DNA of 64,000 nucleotides, taken from the NCBI GenBank assembly GCA_022747635.1, contig JAKTNV010000004.1, forward strand, positions 19,592,969 through 19,656,968, read 5' to 3'. The notes under the pieces were generated by a model. The model saw only the letters and a program-made list of their open reading frames with translations. It ran no database searches and was not told the DNA's origin. The translations under genes were made by a program, and so were the position numbers. Of this stretch, positions 11,201 to 23,839 are shown piece by piece; positions within the stretch are counted from its first letter, which is position 1, and the number at the start of each line of letters is the position of its first letter. The DNA is from Hetaerina americana (lineage: Eukaryota; Arthropoda; Insecta; Odonata; Calopterygidae).

Positions 11201-13774
11201 GACGGTAATGGTGGTAATTTTATGGCGATACTTTTTGCCAGGTGTCAATTTTTACCTGCCGGTGTCATTTTTAACCATTTTTTAATATCTGATCGTGATC
11301 CCCCGAGGGGATCGTAGCCGATGTTGGGAGACCTAAGATTAGATTAGCATTTGGTTTTTGGTTAGCTGTTGGTTTTTTATTCGCATGGAAAGCACGGGAA
11401 CGTTTCGTAGATCGGTCAATTTTGCCTTTCTGTACTTACGTCATGTCTAACATATATTGAGCACGCTTGTGGTTTATGTATGTTGAATATGAGGTCGCCA
11501 AAGGACATAAATAATTTGTTTTAAGTATTGGTTTCAATATTAAGCTCTGTGGGCTTATATTTACAGCCCTTCAAACATCTTATTAATTCTGCCAGCATTG
11601 CAACAAGGCACATTTATTCTATGTATAATTGAATTGAATTAACCATTGGTGAAATAATGTAATGAGAGGACTTTTGTTACTTTTGCATGTTGTTAATTAC
11701 TTAGTAAAGGGGCTGCTTAAGGATACAAGGGTCGAGCGCCGTTTATTAAATTAATTCTATAATATTTTCCATCATGAATTGCGAGTCAGTACCATTACGT
11801 GTGGTTATAATTGTTTGATTTGCATAATTTCTTGTGCAAAAATTGAGTATTGGTTTATATAATAACCTCAATGTGTAATACATTTGTGGTTAAAGTAAAA
11901 TTGGTTTTAATTAAAAATTAATTGCAGTATTCAAGGAAGGTTGCAGTCTCAGCCCATTACTAAATTAATGATCTGCTTTTAATGTATGCAATACAAATAT
12001 TTTCCAACTGAGGGAAGAGATAATGTAGTCCATATTTACTTTTTAATGGTAAATTTCAACCCGGAGAGGTTCATTATTATAGCCTATTTTGGGAAGTCTG
12101 GCGGAAATCAGTATATATCGGGCGGTCTTTGACTCTATCTTGACTCATTGACTATCGGGCGGTCTTGACAACTTCCTCAGCTTCAAAGTAACTCTTGCAA
12201 AACAAATACCTTTTACATTCTCTTCCCCTTCAACTTCTTATGCTTCCCGTCATCTAATGTCATCCAAAATGCTTATTCCTCCGTCCATCTTCCCTATCTC
12301 TTTTGTGTCACAGCCCCCAACATAGCACTCCTCTCCAATTATCTATCCACCGTACGGTTTTTCTTTTGCCTCCGAGAGTCCTCCACCAGCTCCTGCACTA
12401 TTTAGCCTATATTTCTTCTTCCTTGGTCACTCTGTTCCCTTTCGTCTATACATTTATATTTTACAAGTCTGAAATCTTCTTTCATCCTTTTTTCAGAAAT
12501 ATACGTACGGCCCACACTCAGTATTAAAGTTTAACTCCCATATTTACGTCTCCGTTCAATAGTACCGCTCAAGGGAATTAATTATTGAGTAATACCTCCA
12601 GCTTTTAGGCATGAATCCTCGCCATTTTCTCGCCGTGAAAGTGAAGTGCCTCCACTTCTTTGCTCTGACTGGGCTGTTCGTTAATTTGCAATTTTGTGTA
12701 GCATCGGATACACGTACGACTTTTCTTTGAGGAATCAATTTCGTTGAAAATTTCGACATTCTCTATTTTCCGCTAATTTTAGAGCAGCCCTCATTTCAAC
12801 TTTCAGCCTCGTTACTTTCCGCTCTAAAATTGATTCATTCATGTTCTCTCTCGGTTTTTTGTCCTGTTTCTTTCGAGAATCCAGCTTTCTTTCTCGGCAC
12901 AGCAATAATTTGTTGTCCGTAAGCGATGTGTATGATCGATGTATCTGTGCTTGCCGGATGTTGGAAAAGCAAAAATGCCTCATGAAAAAAATTGAATGTA
13001 GCGAGTGAATATGTATTTTTTTAATGATCGTCTGGGAATATCCTCGTGGAAAGGGGTAGTGCGAGTATCATTTATATTTCTCCATACGGTTCTCACAGGT
13101 GGCGTCAAACTTTAGAATATTATGAACAAATTTATTTGACTGAATCCATACTTTATAATTATACTTCTTCAAACAGATTAATTGCTGACAAAGTAATAGA
13201 GCAATCCTAAATATTTATTAATTTTATCATTGTTTTGCTGAAATAATTATTCATCCTTAGCTTTCGTTGTCAACTATCTTTGATTTTACGCTTCATTTTT
13301 TTTAAACATAGATGGGAATCTTTAGTAAAACTAAGAAATATCCTTTATATCATACAAGCGGAAACCTTCAATCTTGTTTTTTAGGCTGTACGGCATATCT
13401 GGGCATATGGTCAATAAATTGACAAAATTAGGACATTTTTCTATGCCTATATAGACTTTATTGAAAAATGATTTTAGATCTTGTAAACGCAAGGCCTCGG
13501 GAAAAAATCATTTAAACGAATCGAACGACGAAGGTGAAATGATCACGTTCGATTTTTGTGGGAAATTTAGTCGATATTCGATAGAGGTTGTAGTACCTAA
13601 AGTCGAATGCGATGCGTGCGTTTTTGACTATGCTACTTGTTATATCCAATCGTATGTTGTCTCTAGTAGCACGGTGCCTATGATATGTAGCCCAATTCAT
13701 AGATATATGTGATGTAAGTGTTGTAGCGTATGTGTATGTGTGTAAGTGATGTAGTATTAATAGATATATGCAGT
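11201..13774. other. AT-rich non-coding DNA, possible LINE scrap
   Basis: Mostly AT-rich with no gene. The stretch 12,190-12,500 is pyrimidine-rich on plus. Its minus-strand translation has scattered similarity to LINE C-terminal sequence (an ILDDIR-like string), which is too decayed to call. A 16-base string ATCGGGCGGTCTTTGA recurs almost intact about 36 bp later near 12,117 and 12,153. Confidence 0.45.
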
Positions 13775-13787
13775 AGTGTAGATATTA
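13775..13787. repeat. Target-site duplication, left copy
   Basis: The 13-bp string AGTGTAGATATTA immediately precedes the SINE and is repeated exactly at 14,065-14,077 on its other side. Confidence 0.93.
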
Positions 13788-14064
13788 AAAAACACAGTAA
13801 TCAACCCAAAGGTCGGTTTAGTAGGTGATGGTAGAGATCACCCAGTACTAAGCCCTATACGGCGTGTGAAAATTCACACATCAGGGTAGGGGGGCCAGTT
13901 CCTTTCCCTGTGCCGGTTATGGTTTCCCAGGAAGACCTGGTACCCGAAAAATCACTTTAGCTTGGGTGGAGCTGCAGGTGCCCAGAGTGCTTTGCCCGGG
14001 AATTGAACCCGGGACCTTCTGGTCAGTAGTCCAATGCTCTGCCCACTGGACTACCGCGACCCAC
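13788..14064 (-). mobile_element. tRNA-derived SINE, family 2, with target-site duplication
   Basis: This is a full-length minus-strand copy of the family seen at 6,721-6,980. On the minus strand it starts GTGGGTCGCGGTAGTCCAGT (tRNA-like 5' end and A box), carries the B box GGTTCAATTCCCGGG, and ends in GGGTTGATTACTGTG plus a short T run. It is flanked by a perfect 13-bp direct repeat, AGTGTAGATATTA, at 13,775-13,787 and 14,065-14,077. That repeat is the hallmark of target-primed insertion by a LINE machinery. The intact duplication argues for a relatively recent insertion. Confidence 0.95.
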
Positions 14065-14077
14065 AGTGTAGATATTA
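14065..14077. repeat. Target-site duplication, right copy
   Basis: Exact match to 13,775-13,787. It fixes the SINE boundaries at 13,788 and 14,064. Confidence 0.93.
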
Positions 14078-14079
14078 CT

Positions 14080-16235
14080 CACTATAATCAAGTATTATTG
14101 CTACCTCGATTAATCGTCACAAAACTAACATTTTATGACGATGGTCGGCATTGAAAAATGATTTCCGCCAAGTACAACATATGGGAACAAAAATGTCCCA
14201 GAAAGTTAATCCTTCTACCTCAAGAAGCTGTAATCGGAGCAGATGAATTTCGTCCGGAGTTCCAACAGGCAACCGATTGATCTTATTCATTTACTCTTGA
14301 AGTCTACGCACTCATTTGCGGCGAAATCGTCATCACGAATAGAATCGATTGATTCCGCACCGACGAAAATGGGAGAGAGCGTATACGCTGCTTTAAGGAG
14401 AGATTGCTTTTTATAACGAGGATCGTGATGTGGCGTGCCTTCGCTCGTGTGTTTATGTGACTCTGGGTCATGTGAGAGCGATATTGCGGGTTCATTTGGG
14501 TCTTCAGCCGCCAAGACTCCCCCCTCCCCCCATCAGAAGGCAAGGTAGGTCTCCGCTCGGCAGCTCCTGTTCCATTTTCACGCCCATACTCTCTCCTTTT
14601 CTCAGCCTACCCTTTTTCGAGCGATATGTTGATCTCAGTGAAGGGTCGTGTATCATTAGCATGTTATATCGACAGTGCGGCGGATGGAGTACCAGTGAAG
14701 CTGCCTCCCACTACAGAGACTCGCTTTCGAATCCACTCGGAGAATCTGCGTATTTTCGAATCTGTGGATGTAGTGCCTTCAATGCCTGGAAATAATCTCA
14801 CAACTGTTCAAGAAAAGTATTTCTAAGAGCCGAATAGTTTGTTTCAAATATAGATTCACGTAAAATGTATATGACGGTGTGAATTTTCCTCATGCGGATA
14901 AGCAATCTTAAACGTAAAATAGCGATGGCGAATTAACCTCTATTTCCTGAACGTGATAGCATTTCATTCTTCAGTTCTGACTCTCAATCCCGTGTCCACA
15001 TTATAATTAGACTCCATGGTATATGCTCCATCTTTCATATTCATTGTTAATGCAAAAGAATTTATTTTCCTCATAAATTTCCTATGTATTGTTTTGTGTC
15101 TTCTTCAGCCGAGGAGATAATACTGTCTTAGTTTGGGCTAAATATCATATTTGGCCACTATTAAATCACACTTATGATATATTTGTAACTACATGCGACG
15201 CCTTTATCTTCGGAATGAGATGAAAGAAGAGGCTTGTTGTCCTCGCCCTAATTAATTGTTGCTAACAATTTTATAATTCATTCATCAGCAATACGCAAGT
15301 TGACTCATGATTGACGGTTTCGCATATGTGATTGTGTTACCGCTTGAACCGACGTAAATGGTGAATTCACATAAAGTCCTTGGATAATGGACCCAATACC
15401 CAGTTGGTTAGTATATTTTATTCTGAATCTTTTCAAAGTCCAGAATTTTTTCAAGAAAGTTTAGATTACCACGTCCTTCAACAATAATAATTGAACATCA
15501 GCTCCTCTTTGCCAGTTTTTCTTGTCATTTATTATTTCTGTAATTATTGTCTATTTATTTATTTGTCATATTTTAATAATCTTAATGCCATTTATTCCTC
15601 GCTTTTATGCCTTCATCTGCTTTACGATTTATTATATTCATGGCACATATTTGTCGAACCTTTTTTTCATATTTTCTTTAGTTGTTATATTCGTAATGTT
15701 CTATGCAATGCACCCAAAAGAAGTTGATCACTCTTCTTGGCCGTGGGTGTAGTAGCATTCTTTCTTCGATGACTTTCCGTAAGACATCTCCAATGCATTT
15801 CATTTCATAATTCCTCTCCAACACTACTCTCATGTTGTTCTCATTCTGGCCATATTTCGCTCTTGTTAGAAAGTTTCCTCCATTTTCGATAGTAATTTTA
15901 TTTCTCGCTAAGTTTTAAAATAAATTATGATATTGCTGATATTTCCAATAGTTTGGCGATTTTGATGGCCCCTAAAAATTCGTAAGCTTGGTACATTTTA
16001 GTGAAATACTTCTAAAAGCTAGGATACCTTTTATCTCCTTCTTTTTCCACTTTTCTTTCATAATTCTACCTCGTCTCATAAGGCCCCAAATAACATTTTT
16101 TTCTCCCCTCCACAATATTGTTCTTTCTATTACGAATCTCACCTATGATGTACCATTTCTGATTCACCCTATTTAGTATTTCCTTGTCTTTTCTTTCCCC
16201 AAGATTTGTTCCTATCTTTCTTTATTCTCGTATTC
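14080..16235. other. AT-rich non-coding DNA, no gene seen
   Basis: No recognisable gene. An open frame of 121 codons at 14430-14795 (+) overlaps a small GC-richer patch and shows no domain. The pyrimidine-rich character increases from about 15,700 rightwards. This may be part of an old minus-strand LINE whose coding end begins near 16,240. Confidence 0.5.
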
Positions 16236-16239
16236 ATTT

Positions 16240-16660
16240 ATGTAAAAGTATAAACATCATTATCATCACGGGTTACCAATTTGAGGGTTTTAGTGGTTCT
16301 CCAAAATATCCTGTTTCCTGCCAATCTCTTCATTGTTACATTACTTCTTTCACCGACATTTTCCACTATCTTATAGTTCGTCTCAGGCCTTCTTCTGTAA
16401 TTCTTGCCCTTCATGTTTCCTTCAGTTATTATCTTCGTTGTGAGCTGTCGTGTCTCAGGAGATATCCAATTAGGTTTCCTCTTCTCAATGTAAGTTCCCT
16501 TCATAGGTTCCTTCCTTAACCCGCTTTGATTTCTTGTTCATTTCTTGCTCTCGTTCACTCTTCATTACTCTTTTACTCTTGCACCTTTTCATTTCCATTA
16601 TTCTTCTGTAGTATCGCATTTCCATCACCTCCAATCTTATTTTCTCTTCTGCCCATATTA
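16240..16660 (-). mobile_element. Decayed LINE remnant, second family (C-terminal end)
   Basis: Minus-strand translation (open at 16504-16238 and readable with breaks to about 16,650) resembles the C-terminal tail of non-LTR retrotransposon proteins. It has an EMRYYRRIMEMK-like start, then an EGNMKGKNYRRRP block, where intact relatives have a similar EGKxxGKRxRGRP. Next come MKRLAGNRIFW and an Asp-rich end. This pattern is established for LINE polyproteins downstream of the RT domain. The sequence differs clearly from the C-terminus of the copies at 37,041 and 53,425, so it is another family. It is frameshifted, with no RT core left. Confidence 0.65.
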
Positions 16661-18030
16661 TCCAAGTCTCAGGGTAAAAAAGATGGATTTTAACGGATTA
16701 TAATATCCGTCGTTCTCTGTTTCTTTCTTGTTACGTGTAATACGCTGAGGGTTCTCCGCTCAAAGTTCGGTAAATTTGCCGAAGTACAACTTCAATTGTC
16801 GGGTCTAATCGACCTCTTCCACGCCTCAAGTCTTTCCTACTTTGCGAACGTATTTGTGGGAAGAAAGGCGACAGTAGCCTCAAGATGTAAGAACTCACTT
16901 TTCCGCCTCCACTTTTCCGGATATTACGTCCGCACGTGGGGAAGGAGTGGTTTCGCTACCGTTCTCGGTGTCCACTCTTCACGGCTGAAGTGGGCACTTC
17001 ATAGATTCGCGTGAGGAACAGGTGTGTGGGTGTAACAGCAGCCAGCAACGCCCAAGGCGCAGGACTTGCATTCAAGCGACGCATTGCGTGCTTAGGCTCG
17101 AAGAAGATGTGACCATCTAGAAGTGAATTAATATTGTTGTGTCAGTTTTATATGTTAAAACTTAATTCATGCAATATTAGATGCCAAATACGATTAACTA
17201 GGTGTTGCTAAAAGTATTGGGTGATTCTCCTTCGATGGAAATTTATGCAGCTCTTCTCAAGTATTTTTAATATTAGTATGTTGTTAACAAGGGTGTTCAC
17301 AGGAAGTCAAATACTGGGAATAGGAAAATCGGGCTGCGTCGTTAAATTCATCAAAATTTGGCCAGTGTTAGAAGAGATGAATAATTGTAAGACCTTTCGA
17401 AGAAGATTTGCGTAAGCAAAAGAAGTTATAAAAGAGCATGGATGACTGAGGTTTTTGAGAAAGAGGTATGAGAAAAGTTTAATCGAGGCGCATTAAATGG
17501 AGCAGGTGATTCAAAAACTTAGTTTAAAAAAAGACTCGCCAAGGATTGAAACTTTCGAACGAAAGGTTTTCACAGTCTATAGAAGTCCTTCATTGGCACC
17601 CGTAGTTAGTTTTTTTATCGTTTTCCGGGTCTGCCCAGAAATCACTTCTACCTTGAAAGATATGCTTGAAATATTCAGATTTTGGAAGTATAATCATGAA
17701 AAAATACTTCAATTTGAACTGATGGAAAAATTCCATAAAATTAAGCTGCAATTTTTGGTGTAACATATTTTGACAAAACGTCTGCTGCTGGTAGCTATTT
17801 GGTAAGGGTCTAAGGTGCGTTAATGGCGAGAATGGGAATATCATCATCATGAACCTTTTACAGGTAGATTTCGGGCGGTTCGAATGAATATTATTTGGTA
17901 CTGTTCCCATATACTTCCTTTTGTTTGCATTGTATTTTTCCTTCTTCATATTTCCTACTTGGCTTTTCACCGTATGAAAATTGTATTCTCTTTCTTTCAC
18001 TTCCTTAACATCCCACCGTCTTCACATTAC
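16661..18030. other. AT-rich non-coding DNA, no gene seen
   Basis: There are open frames of up to 136 codons (17590-18000, -) and 88 codons (17497-17763, +) that overlap each other on opposite strands. They show no recognisable domains. I see no splice-bounded coding bias. Confidence 0.5.
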
Positions 18031-18034
18031 GATT

Positions 18035-18035
18035 A

Positions 18036-18082
<47 letters not shown>

Positions 18083-18119
18083 ATGTATGTATTTATATGT
18101 ATATTATATATATACACAC
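18035..18119. repeat. Compound (GT)n(TA)n(GT)n microsatellite
   Basis: Alternating GT, AT and GT runs followed by imperfect TATG/TATA units. An 89-codon frame reading through it as Tyr/Ile/Val/Cys runs is an artefact. Confidence 0.93.
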
Positions 18120-20190
18120 CCGTACAAATACTTGTATATGTATGAATAGATAGAATCGGTATGATAGATTTTCGATTCTTTGGCTCTTCTCAAGAAGGAA
18201 TACGAAATATTTGTTGAGTATTGGATGCTCTGTGCCTCTTTATTTTTACTTGAGTGAATATGGTCGTTTTATTTAATCCTTTAGTTTCATTTGTCAGTCT
18301 GTCCTCTACACAGGAGGTGGTTATAGTTCCATCAATCATAAGTCACTAAAATAAGATTCAGGTTATCGTAGGTAAGGAATCGTTATGTCATAAAGCCTTC
18401 CCGGCAAAGATGTAATGCTATGGAAATTTCTCTCCGCCCATTCTCTGACCGAAGATAGAAATGAATAATAAGCCGTTGTCGCCCTCGAACAAGAAGTATG
18501 CGACTTTCGTAATCTGTTCTGCATTCATTTAGACTGTTAATCGTGGCATTTTCCCGATGTGCCACCGAAGGGGAAGGGAGAAGAAAAATAAGTGGTGCCA
18601 CCCCACCTTCATTCCTAGTTCCTCTGAAAAGTTAAGCGCTTTATGCTAATTCGTGGTCGGGGACAATAACGGTGGAGCCGGAAGCGATTTTATCGTAGCA
18701 ATTCCATTACCTACGTGAAAAAACAACAGTGAGACATTTCGACGGGACAGTAACGACCTCGGCACCGCTATCCTAACTCCTCCATTTCTCTCACATCCCT
18801 CCAACACCGCTCCGCTCTGCCTTTGCCCGATCCTTTTCGATCGTTCCCTCCTTCCGTTCCGCGCTCCGGCCCGCCCACAATCCCACGCGGCGGTGACGTA
18901 AGCCTCGCAGCCTTGCGCGGGGGAAATGGCCTTGCTCTGCTGACAATGGAACGCCTCCGATATGAAGTTGTTGTGGGTACAGTTGACACGCGAGATGAGA
19001 TATATTTCCAGCAACGGAAGTTTTTTTGAGACTAGCACCACGTCAAAGGCTTTTAAAAAAATATCCACGTCTGTTGGTGTGTATTTCGTCATGGAGAAAG
19101 TTATTTACGCTGGCGGGGTATTAGCCCCAGCGGCTAATTAGTTCATGCAATCAACTGTCACACGTTCTCATATCACGTTTGGCCACAGTTTTGTTGCGTT
19201 ACTATATTTTACCTCCCGTAGTCACCGCTCCAATTATGTGCAGAAAGGGTAATTCTTTCATGCTGTGGTTTGAAGAGTAAATTCAAGATCATCAGGACCA
19301 CGTTACTACAATCATTTAAGATCCCTCGTCACTCTCTCCGAAATGAGCAGTTAACCAAAATCTATTCTGGGATGCGAATTCGTTACGAAGTTGCCCAAAT
19401 TCTTGAGCACCAAGTTGAAGCAGGTGAATGGCATGCACTTCAATGTTCAACGATTGATATATATTCGATTGGTCGTAAGTCATCGGAAACCTGCCCTTGT
19501 ACGTATGACATTTTAATGCCTTGTGTTTCTTCGTTGAGCTCCAGGATAATTTTTGTTCACTGCATCATTTGGGCACTATTTTGATGCACACTTATATCAC
19601 CGCTATGCAATAAAATGATGGTTCAAGAAATGTTCAGTATTAAGCTCAGAGTGGAATCTAAGAAGTGCCCTGCTGCTTTCATGCAAATAGACTATTTATT
19701 TATGGGACCTAACCTAGTGAGATTTATGATAACTTACATGGAAACCTTCACTGGAAATTGGAGTTTTCACTTCAAATGTCGAAGTTGAAAACCGTGATTT
19801 TGTGATGAAATTCAGGAATTAACTCTGATCTCATTATTTCAAATGCATCACTGCTTTGAATGGCAAAGTCTTTCATAAATACTTTCTATTAGTTATAATT
19901 CAAGATTGAATTAATTTATAATGCATGAAATCCAAATATGGAGGATCAGATTAATATACATTAAAATCTGAATTTAACCAACCAACTAGCTCATTTATTT
20001 TTACCTGACGTAAATTTACCATGACATACCTTGATGTTTGCGCAATTATCTTTATTTAGCCATCAAGAGGTAATTATTTCAACTTCCCAAATGTTCTGGC
20101 ATTTACAACAATTTTGTTCTACCTTTATTAATTAATTTTTATGTACAATAGGTATTCAGGTGTGATATGGAGTATTCGTTCGATAATAGC
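18120..20190. other. Non-coding DNA with a GC-rich patch at 18,760-18,960
   Basis: Open frames on both strands overlap the GC-rich patch (148 codons at 18646-19092, -), but the translations are Arg/Pro-rich and unrecognised. A small bulged hairpin lies near 19,110-19,134 (CGCTGG...CCAGCG arms). No supported gene. Confidence 0.45.
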
Positions 20191-20197
20191 ATTAACA

Positions 20198-20386
20198 GAG
20201 AAAAACACTTGCAATTTTCCACTTTTTACATTCTTAAATACTGACTAATTTTGGTGTACTACATCAATTTAAAGGGCATTTCATATTTGGTGTTCTACAC
20301 CATTTTCAACTTGAAATTTGTGTAGTACACCGAAACTAGTCGATATTAAAGAATCTAAAAATTAAAAAATTATGTTTGATTTTCTC
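20198..20386. repeat. Fold-back inverted repeat with palindromic loop (MITE-like)
   Basis: Two arms of about 77-79 bp (20,198-20,274 and 20,308-20,386) are inverted copies of each other, with mismatches estimated by eye at roughly one in five. Both contain GGTGTACTACA next to a GACTA(g)TTT string. The spacer holds a second, smaller palindrome, TGGTGTTCTACACCA, which echoes the GGTGTxCTACA core of the arms. The RNA would fold into one long hairpin. It could be a non-autonomous fold-back transposon or a small-RNA-producing hairpin. No transposase, and no target duplication was found. Confidence 0.85.
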
Positions 20387-20399
20387 TGATTCTTTAATC

Positions 20400-22850
20400 G
20401 ACCTTATATTTAATTTTCTGAAGTGCTGAATTGTTTTCAATAAAATACCTACAGTTTCTTAGTATTTGGGTGTACCAGGTAATTGTTGACGCATATTCAT
20501 AGTTTTCCGCCTACTCTCCGTTTTCTCTGTAGCGACATACATTGATTGGAAGGTGCATACGCATAAAAGCGATCAATTTTATCTTGGCCGGAAGTCTAGA
20601 AGTAATTTATTACTTCGCATTAATAAGTCAGCACCTCGTATGCTGCAATTAGAGCGCAATATAAATTCATGGGTGAGGAACTTTGCGTCAGTACGTCACC
20701 CAGTTTCTAGTATTTCCCGATTCATAACTATCCCATCTCTACGTTTGTCAGGCATTTCCTTAGACGCTGTTGACCATCGGCTGGACTTTGGCTCCTTCGT
20801 AACTGCCCCACCGCTGTCTAAAGTAGATGACCCAGCAAGCCGGCCGGTAGTCTTATCTCACGTGTGTATGTATGTCTTTGGACCTCGGAAGCTTAGGGTT
20901 TCTGCAGCGAGGCCAATTTGAGGATACGGTATCTCACAAGCAGACTTAAGCCGAGCACGGTGGGCAGCGTTGAATAATTTAAAGGATAGCGAGGACGTAA
21001 ACCCACTTTAAGTCGCAGCTCCATATTTGTTATTTCCTGAAACCAAAGTTGCTCCAGTGTTGGCCCAGCTCTTGTTTTCAGGAACAAATTATTCGCGTAG
21101 GCGCTACTGATTCCCTCGGTGATAGGCGTTAAAACAAATATATTTTGTGACGAACATAAATCTTTCATTTGAAAACGGCACATGATCGCATGACCTTTTC
21201 CACAAGCGAGAATCCCCAAGTCTCTCTCGAAGTTTGGTTCATGTGCAATTCGATGCTGGATAAACCTTAAATGCAAATTATGTTTTTTGTTAATGAACTA
21301 AAGGCTTTCGTGGTTGTACAGGCTGTACAATGTTCGAAATAAATGGATACACGAAATGGTCACCTCGCATGATTTAAATCGAGGCTCAAAAGAAACGCTC
21401 ACAGCAGGCGCACGAATGTTTTCAGAGAGGCTTCAAGTTCCAAATCATGAGGCCTGAAAGTCTATCCAGATAAATCCTCTCAATTTATTATCATCCCGAA
21501 AACCGATATGAAATTGGTGGGGGGTTTCAGAGTGAGCTCTGGCTGTAACGGAACTTAATCATTCTTCGTTCGTTGTTTACGCCTTAATGATGGAGAAAAA
21601 TGAATAAAGGGCTATAATTTATCGTGTCACCGTAATCGTAATAATTCCTGGTTTCATTCCCCTCTAGCACCCAATCGGGAAAATCCGAATGAAATCGATT
21701 AACGTCGAATCATAAGTAAAGACGGTCCTAGTTGTCGCGAGGTCATGTATTTCAAACCCTCCGGCTGTGGACGTGGAAGCATTCGCTACCAAACAATCCA
21801 CCTATCGGCTTCTCCCCCACGCAGTCTCTCCCACATTAAACGCCTCCCCCGGCCGTAAATAATACTCATGTTACTCTTGCCTCGTGTCTTGGCGCGGTTT
21901 CGTCGTAACTTTCTGGCCGTTCCAGTCGGCGTAGCCAAAGTAGCGTTTCTCACTTGGTTCTCCAGCTGCTATTTTTTTGCCAGGAGACGTTTTTTTAATC
22001 CCCTTAAATTTCTCAACATATCTTATTCGTAGCCATTAATCCACCATTTTCTTCGTTGTCGCTTTACCAATGGCCTCCGAGGAGAAATTTGTAGTTCACC
22101 TTCAACAAATGCCCTTTTCCGCCTAGTTAAAAGTGTCCTCGACTCCTATGAAGCCATTTCATCGGAGCTCCTTCGCCTGCATAGCATAAGCTGTGAGTGG
22201 AGGTAACCCTGTGTGTGTGGGGGCTGAGTAGAATGGATATCGATACTTAATTACAATATTGTGCAGCAAAGTGATTTTCCAATGAATCAAGTATATTTTT
22301 AGTAAATACGTACATTACATTTTCCATCCTTTCGCTACTTTAAGGGGAATGTTTTTCGTTTGTTCATGAGAACTTATAGAAATGATGTTTCGAATCTCTC
22401 TCATATTGCAAAAAAAGTCATTTGTTGGTGTTTAAATCTCCAGTCTGATGAAGCATTCAATAGTGTTCACTAGCATCCTAAGTTCGTGAATGCCCACTAT
22501 TTTTACGCTCTAGCGCCTATTTTTTCAGGGGAGTGGTACCAGCGTTCCCTTTCTAGTAGACTTAGTTTTCAAAACCATTAATCAAATTTTATTATATTGT
22601 TAGTACCGATTTTAAAGTTCGTCATTTCTGTAGAAGGTGAAGAAATTTATTTTCCCACATTTAGTCTCAATTTTAAATTTTTTGTTGAATTCTCAACCAG
22701 AAAGAAAATCCCTTGAATATTATAGGCCGTTTTCAAATTTATTCTAACTCAACTGGTGATTACTTTAAGCCTATTTATGACTGAATTCATCTTCCTACTT
22801 TTCTTCCCATCTCCATTTTACATCGCAACGTAAAAGCGCCAAACAATTAA
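20400..22850. other. Non-coding DNA, no gene seen
   Basis: Two open frames of 122 codons (20553-20921, +) and 127 codons (20893-21276, -) have no recognisable domain and partly overlap. The region 21,700-21,950 is a little GC-richer. No repeat structure was seen. Confidence 0.45.
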
Positions 22851-22879
22851 ATGGAGCAAATGATATGTTCAGCCGCGCA

Positions 22880-23480
22880 TTTTACCTTGAGTGTGAAATT
22901 AGGAAATCTCTTTTTCGGCATCGGAGTACGGCTATTCCTGAGCTTGCTCCGCGAAGGAGGGACCGACAAATGCTGGAAAGAGGAATCAGTGATGACTGTA
23001 ATTTGGTATTGTTTATGCATCCTGTTTGCATATCCTCCATCCCCGCTGTCACACTACCTCTCTGTCCCTTGAGACTCCAGGTGCTGCGTTCGGGCGCGAG
23101 GGAGTGATGAGCGATCCTCGAAGACGCCATCCTCACTATCACTTTCTCTTGTGACTATCTGCGTGGTTCATCTCGGGGCGTGCCCTCGGCTCACTCGCGT
23201 GCGCTCACACATGAGCATCCACCCGCCGCTCTCCGTCCCTCACTCTACCCTCCCGCTTCGAAATCTATGGGCGCTTTTCACGGACTGCGATTACTCCTTA
23301 TCCTTCTTTTTTGTTTGCCGATGTACACTCACTCCCACTTTCTACTGTACCTCATTCTTACGATCTTCGCTCTCACGGGGAATGGTGTCGCTTGAGTTAA
23401 GGGTTTTTCGATTTTGCGCCAGCAAATGGCTCGTTCTCGGCCACGCATCAGTGTAACCAATGGGTGTATGCCGCCTGCCC
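22880..23480. other. GC-rich island
   Basis: Pyrimidine-rich, CpG-containing sequence with several overlapping short open frames in different frames and on both strands, which is typical of composition rather than coding. Candidate regulatory DNA. Confidence 0.35.
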
Positions 23481-23839
23481 GTCTGTGATCTCCCCATCAT
23501 TTGCCACTTGATGAAGTGCCAGGGTGTGACCTAGAATGGCAGAACAGGGTCGTAGTCACAAGTGGCCACGGCATCAAAACCGATGCGATGGACAGATATT
23601 AGGTCATTTGGAACAGAGAATGTTTTCCTAACTTTTACTAAAGTACAGCATAAATATAAGAATCTATCATCCGCCCAAAATTTTTGATTTTGTATTTCTT
23701 GCTTTAATTTATTTTTGTTAGTTCTCTCTCATTAATTTCTTCAAGTTATTATGATTGTTACTCTGCTGGTTTTGGTTGAACGCATCCTATACGATGGTAC
23801 CATGATACATTATTTGATCTGACAACCGACACTAAAATA

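Noticed and set aside
18646..19092. 148-codon minus-strand frame overlapping a GC-rich patch
   Set aside because: Arg/Pro-rich, unrecognised, opposed by other frames, with no start or splice support.
20553..21276. Open frames of 122 (+) and 127 (-) codons
   Set aside because: No domains, partial overlap, no coding-like composition and no flanking splice signals that stand out.
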